Below, piece after piece: positions 58,571 to 64,000 of a DNA stretch of 64,000 nucleotides. The notes beneath the pieces were generated by a model. The model had not been told where the DNA came from. It saw only the letters and a list, made by a program, of their open reading frames with translations, and searched no databases. The position numbers and the translations under genes were made by a program. This DNA comes from Antilocapra americana (lineage: Eukaryota; Chordata; Mammalia; Artiodactyla; Antilocapridae): contig ML660772.1 in the NCBI GenBank assembly GCA_007570785.1, forward strand, positions 33,568,195 through 33,632,194. The letters run 5' to 3'. Each line of letters starts with the position of its first letter. Positions within the stretch are counted from its first letter, which is position 1.

Positions 58571-60317
58571 AAGCATGATTTATGTTTTAAAAGGATAATT
58601 TTGACTTCTGCTTTAAAGGAATAATTTTTATCATTATTTTGAGAATAGAATAGATGTCAGGAGACAGTTGTGAGGCTGATGCTCTAAACAAGGAGAAACA
58701 GGGATGCTGCCTGCAGCGCGCTCATCCGGAATGAACCTCCACATAAATTAAAAGAAGGTGACTTTTCACTTGAGAATATCTTTGAAGAAGCAGTAATAAT
58801 TATTAACAGTATTAAATCTCAACCCTTAGGCACAAGACTTTTTAAAATATACTGTTTGACAAAATTAGAAGAACACTTCTGCCTGCTGCAATGAAATGAC
58901 TGTCTTGAGGAAAAAAAAAACACATTTATATGATTGAGTTGTGAGCAGAACAAGCTACTTTTTTTTCATGGTACACCATTTTTTACATAAAAGAATTATT
59001 AATAGACAAAGTACAGTGATCCTGACTTGGGTATCTGGCAGACATTGTCTTTTAAAAATGGATGAACTAAATTTGTCATGTCAAAGAACACAACTGGTGT
59101 TATTTGTTGCCAATAATAACATTTGAGCTTTCAAGTGAGAATTAGAGCTTTGAACTTGTATCCAATATTTAAGATCTTCTTTTTTAAATTAAATCAGCCA
59201 AGATAGCAATGAGTGTGATTTTTAAAATATTTTACAATGAAATGTGTCAATATCTGGAAGATATAAATTTGGGGAGCCAAGTTTTCTAAAGACCAATGAA
59301 TGCTTTTCAAAAATCATGTATAGGTCAAAGATCTTTCAAAGTATAAGATAGGTTAATGGATTTTACGCACATAAGTACAAAAAGTTTATTGATATTGCTT
59401 AAGATTTCTCATTGCAAATAATCTTTAAGAAATTACTACTATTTGCAATTTTTTTGGTGAGACATAAAAAAGAATACTCATAACTATATGGAAAGGCTAT
59501 TATAGTACTTTTTCTATTGACGTATTCATGTGAGGTTGGATTTTCTTCCTATATTTCAACCGAACACCACACTGCAACCAAATGAATACAAAAGCAGGTA
59601 TAAGACTTTTTCTTTCTTCTATTAACTCAGGCATGAAAGAAATTTGCAAAAGTGTAAATCAATGAAATTTTTCTTCCTGAGTATTTTTCTTTTGGAAAAT
59701 ACTGTTGTTTTTCCACACAAAAGATGCTGTATGTGTTACTATATGAAGGGCTTACTGTGGCTGTTTTTGGATGAATTAATAAGTATAGACTTTTAAAGGT
59801 GCTTGATTTTAATTTCTAACAGAAACTGTTGACAGGTATAAGCGACATAAATACACATTCTTTGGAGTTCTCAATAATTTTTAAGGGAGTAAAGAGATCC
59901 TGAAAGTAAATGTTAGAAAATTCTTGCTCCAAAATATAGTTCTAGACAGGTCCCACCTTTTATATAAATCTTTAGTGACTTAGGCTTAAAATCAATGGAG
60001 AAATCACATTAAGAAAAAGAGCAACTGATGTGAATGCACAAAAAAATGACTACTACTCAAAAATACAAAAACAATTATTAGGTAAAATGTCTGCGTGGGA
60101 AAACTATTACCCAAAATATTTACAGGCAAAGTAGCATTATACTTTATATAGAAATATGTTGCTTTTTTTGATTTTAATAGTCAGTCCTCAATTTCATAAA
60201 ATAATCTCTCTCTTTTGCCCCCACCCTCATCTTGCTCAGATTTTTCCTGTTAGGAAAATATACTAATACTGAAGAGTGGTTATCTCTAACTGGTGACATT
60301 ATGTGTGTGTGTGTGTC
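58571..60317. other. Intergenic sequence, nothing recognised
   Basis: AT-rich DNA without a recognised gene or element. A short (TG)n at 60302-60317 abuts the next SINE. Confidence 0.5.
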
Positions 60318-60534
60318 TGCATGCTCAGTCGCTTAGGTGTATCCAACTCTGTGCAACCCCATGGACTGTAGCCCACAGGCTCCTCTGTCCATGGGATTTC
60401 CCAGGTAGGAATACTGAAGGAGGTTATCATTTCTTCCTCCAGGGGATCTTCTTAACCCAGGGACTGATCCTGCATCTCCTGTGTCTTGTGCATTGCCAGG
60501 TAGATTCTTTACCACTGAGCCACCTGGGAAGTCC
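60318..60534 (-). mobile_element. Bov-tA SINE, antisense
   Basis: ctgcatgctcagtcgcttag, ctgtccatgggatttcccag, cctccaggggatcttcttaa and ttctttaccactgagccacc: complement of Bov-tA, with the typical (TG)n at its 3' end. Confidence 0.94.
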
Positions 60535-60615
60535 AAGTGGTAAGATTGGGATACTTTGAATGATTTTTCTTCTTCTTTTTCTAGTCTGTATTTCCCAAAT
60601 CTCTAGGTTTTAATG

Positions 60616-60819
60616 GGACTTCCCTGGTGGCTCAGAGGTTAAGGAGTCTGCCTGTAATGTGGGAGACTTCAGTTCAATCCTGGGTCAGGAAAATTCCCTG
60701 GAGAAGGAAATGGCAACCCACTCTAGTATTCTTGCCTGGAAAATCCAGTGAATGGAGGAGCCAAGCAGGCTATAGTCCATGGGGTCACAAAGAGTAGGAC
60801 GTTATTGAGTGACTTCACT
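60616..60819 (+). mobile_element. Bov-tA SINE with 14-base target-site duplication
   Basis: gacttccctggtggctcaga, gttcaatcctgggtcagg, ctggagaaggaaatggcaac and gtccatggggtcacaaagag. Perfect tctaggttttaatg at 60602-60615 and 60820-60833. Confidence 0.96.
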
Positions 60820-60833
60820 TCTAGGTTTTAATG

Positions 60834-63800
60834 CTGGGAAAAAATGCTAACAATATTTAAACCCAGATATTTTAAAAATCATTTTTAAACTGATGATTTG
60901 TTTATATTGGTATTCTTTACTATGCCAAATTGCAAATCATTTATCTTGAATCTTTAAAATTATTTGAATAAAATAGTAAGATTGCTTAAATTCACTGGTA
61001 CATGGTTTCCTTACAGATACTTATGTTTTTGACGCTTCCTTCAAGCACTTAGTACTTCGTCAATAGTAAAATACTTATAACTTTCAAAAACAGAATCCTA
61101 GCTGTTAGTAAATTTATATGTGTCTTTGATTACTAGCAGTTCTGATGTAAAAAATAAATATACTTGATAAAAGACACATGGAAAACATTAGTCTAAAGAG
61201 GTTTGGATATTGATTTTAATTACTCTTGTCTTATCAGACAAGTCAAGAATTGTTACCATCTGGTTGCATGTGAAAGATTGGCCCAATATTCTGAATTGTA
61301 GAATAATTTGAGTAGTTTGCTGCGTTCATTATACTTATTTCAGCACAAGATGATAAATAATAAATAATATTTTGAATTCTTAAAATTTTACCTTCATATT
61401 TACTTACATGTTTAACATTTTAATAGCTCCATAATTTTTAACAATTAAAATTTTAAAAAATAATTTAAAATGAAAAACTAAAGCATTCTATTTTATGTCT
61501 TCTCTGCAGTGAAGTGAGATTGTAACATTTCTGTCCCACAAACCATAAAATCCATCAGCAGAACTTCTGTGTAGTAACTTTAAAAATGATGGCTAATGTA
61601 CAGTTTGAATTTTTTATTTCTCCTTGAAAACTAGCCAAATTCAATCTCTTTTCCCCAAATAGCTCATATTTTAAAAAAATGTGCTTGCAGAGGACTTGAA
61701 ATGAATGGCTTGGCACTATTCTCTGTTAAATACTCTAGTACTCTGAGAAATTAAATGGTGATTTTACTACTAGTATCCTCAATTTTTAATTTCTTTTATC
61801 TACTTTAGTGTCTGAAAAATAGTTGAGCTTCTAGTGATCATCGACATGCAATCGCCTTGTGAGTGTAGTCTTTAGAAATTCTTGTTACACTCAACACCCA
61901 ATAGAATACTTTCTTAGGTGATTGAATTTATAATAATTATGCTTGTTTCTTACTGTGTTGTCCAATAACTAATGCCTCCATATTTCCATTTTTATGAGGC
62001 AGTAAGGTACCAATTTCTATTGTAGTTTCCTACAGTTATGAGTCAGAAGAAATATCTACCATTTGAATTTCTTCTCTTAATGCTGAAACGCAGCCTCAGT
62101 TTCTTTCCTTTGTTTCCCACTGTTCTTCCACTTCTCATTTGCTTTTGGTTTCTTTTATTTGTTTGCATCATTTTTTTTTTTTTTTTTGAGAAGCCTGCCT
62201 CAGAATATATTGCCAAGATAGATTGTTATCAGGTCAAAAGTGACAGTTTCCTTTAACTTGAGTATGCTTTTCAGCTTCCGTAACCAAGCCCATGTGTAAA
62301 TGGTCATATCTGTTGTTGAACAAGTTAGACAACAGTACAGAAAAGAAGTACTTAGGGGTAGTTCAACCCTTGATGATAATTCTCCTAAAAGCAAAAATCT
62401 AAGGCAGTTGAAGGGAAGTTGGTATTTTTCCTTTCATCGTACCATTTGGTTTGATCACTTTGTCTTCTTTTGTAGAGGTACTGAAGAGGTCTCATCTTCA
62501 TGTTTATTTCTCCCAAATGGAGCAAAACTTTTGATATGGCTTTATTCAATTTTGTTCCTACATACTTTTTTATTTTAATCAAAAGCTTTCTTGGAGTGAA
62601 CGAAGGCCACCTACAGAGCTAGTTTATGTCTCTAAAAAGCTTTGTTTATCACCGAGAGTGATAGTCTATCATAGAGGATTCATTTCGGTTCAAGGACATA
62701 TTATTGTCTTGATTGGACTTACACATCAAAGGGAAGAATTAAAGGGTTCTGATGAAAACTTTCCACCTGACACACAGGTGGCTGAAAGTATGTGCTATCC
62801 TTTCTTGGGTCCTTTTGTCACCTTTCTTAGCTTTCTTGTTTTGAAACATGATAATAGTAGTATTTGAGTTTTCTGGGATTTTTGTTCTATATTGCATGCT
62901 GTGAAAGGATTTTTCTAGGTTCTGCTTCTGGGCTCCCTCTGATCTTGTGATGTTAAACACACTGCTGTCTTCCCTCGGCATTACTCTCATCATTTTCTTC
63001 TCCACTTGTTCCACTTCTGTCCTGTGTATGTGGGAGGGGGCTGTATAGAAGATGTGAGAGGAAATTTAGTAGAATGGCAGAGTAGGGGGATGTCAGGGAA
63101 TCACACTGCTGAAAAAAAGGCCTCCACAACTTCTAAAAGAAAAAAGGATAGGCTGTGCCGGTCTTTGCATTTTTTTTTTCCAACATAACCACAAAAGTTA
63201 AACTTTTTCCAATGAAGCCTTTAGAAAAGAAATACTGTCACTTATCTTTGAATTTTGCAAAACTCTTGTTTCTAGAGCTGTGTCTCAAATTCATGAAAAT
63301 TCATAGCTTGTTTTCTAAACAGTAGAGAATGATTTATGCAACACAAATCTCATATTTTCTAGTAAGACTAGTGTCATTTTGACCTTGAAGAACTGTGCAA
63401 ATTGTTATGAAAATAAATATTTCAATAAAGCATGACATCATATCTTGATTCATTTTACAGTGTGTGTGTTTAAGGAAATATTAGAACTTCCTTCTGATAG
63501 TTTTAATACCTTGGGAAATGTGTTGACTTTTGCTTTCTGTCTTGACCCAGGTCATGTTTAGAAATTCCATTTTGTATTAGAACCAGATTTAGTCAACAAC
63601 AACAAAGGAAAGGAATGTTGAGTTTCTTGGACTAGATATCACTTTAAATTTTTTTCTTATGCCAGTCATTTTGGTGAGAAATATATACACAGATGGAACA
63701 CAAAGGGATTTAAAATGTTGACAAACATCCTGAAGAATAATTTAATAAAGATCAAATTTCTTGCACATAGGATCTTTCTGATATCACTTTCTGCTATTTG

Positions 63801-64000
63801 GTGCTTCAGTTTAATCTTTCTTTGATATTATTTTTTGGAATGATTGGCTGGAATTATATAATTAAAACAATCTGCATGTGCCAGCATAAATCTGATTGTT
63901 CTAGACATTAGGACTAAAGCACTAAATTTAATACGGATCATGATAAACTTTGATGGTTTTGGAGAGTACTTCATATTTCATCATCATCAGAAGTTTTTTA
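60834..64000. other. Intergenic sequence, nothing recognised
   Basis: About 3.2 kb of AT-rich DNA without a recognised transposable element or gene. Open frames such as 62038-62256 and 62300-62578 show no recognisable domain and lack splice or promoter context. The lack of young repeats makes conservation worth testing. Confidence 0.5.

Noticed and set aside
1..64000. Endogenous retrovirus or other viral insertion
   Set aside because: No paired LTRs, primer-binding site or gag/pol/env-like frame was seen; all reverse-transcriptase remnants fit L1 or BovB.

Overview
The window is nuclear DNA from a ruminant (cattle, sheep, goat or a close relative). The evidence is the repeat content: about eleven Bov-tA/Bov-A SINE loci, three BovB (RTE) LINE copies, a young bovine-type L1 3' end and two CHR-type tRNA SINEs, on top of older shared mammalian repeats (MIR, L2, MER5A, Tigger, old L1). 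The repeats cannot separate cattle from other ruminants.

Only one protein-coding gene is supported: the last two coding exons of MDFIC (MyoD family inhibitor domain-containing protein) on the + strand. The penultimate exon is 990-1262 and the terminal exon is 31650-31897, separated by an intron of 30,387 bases. The split codon across the junction (G|AC = Asp) reads through in frame, and the terminal exon encodes the cysteine-packed I-mfa domain ending in a stop. A probable 3' untranslated region runs from 31898 to about 34.1-34.3 kb, where two AATAAA hexamers lie. Earlier MDFIC exons lie before the window.

Layout: 1-989 upstream intron with an old antisense L1; 1263-31649 intron, with repeat-dense parts at 5.6-12.6 kb (Bov-tA, MIR, L2, nested DNA transposons), 17.9-22.7 kb (L1) and 27.9-30.3 kb (L1, Tigger, CHR SINE); 31.9-34.3 kb 3' UTR; 34.3-64 kb intergenic DNA without a recognisable gene, carrying a three-unit Bov-A SINE (44.2 kb), an L1 holding two opposed BovB copies (51.7-53.9 kb), a young L1 (55.2 kb), an L2 holding CHR-1 and BovB (56.0-58.0 kb) and more SINEs. 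In human the interval 3' of MDFIC leads toward TFEC on 7q31; no TFEC exon is visible here.

I found no evidence of an undescribed biological system. The observations most worth a second look are structural: nested insertions that can be ordered by their target-site duplications, an inverted BovB pair, several perfect or near-perfect hairpins and palindromes in otherwise unassigned DNA, a GC-rich pocket in the MDFIC intron, and an assembly gap in a microsatellite.
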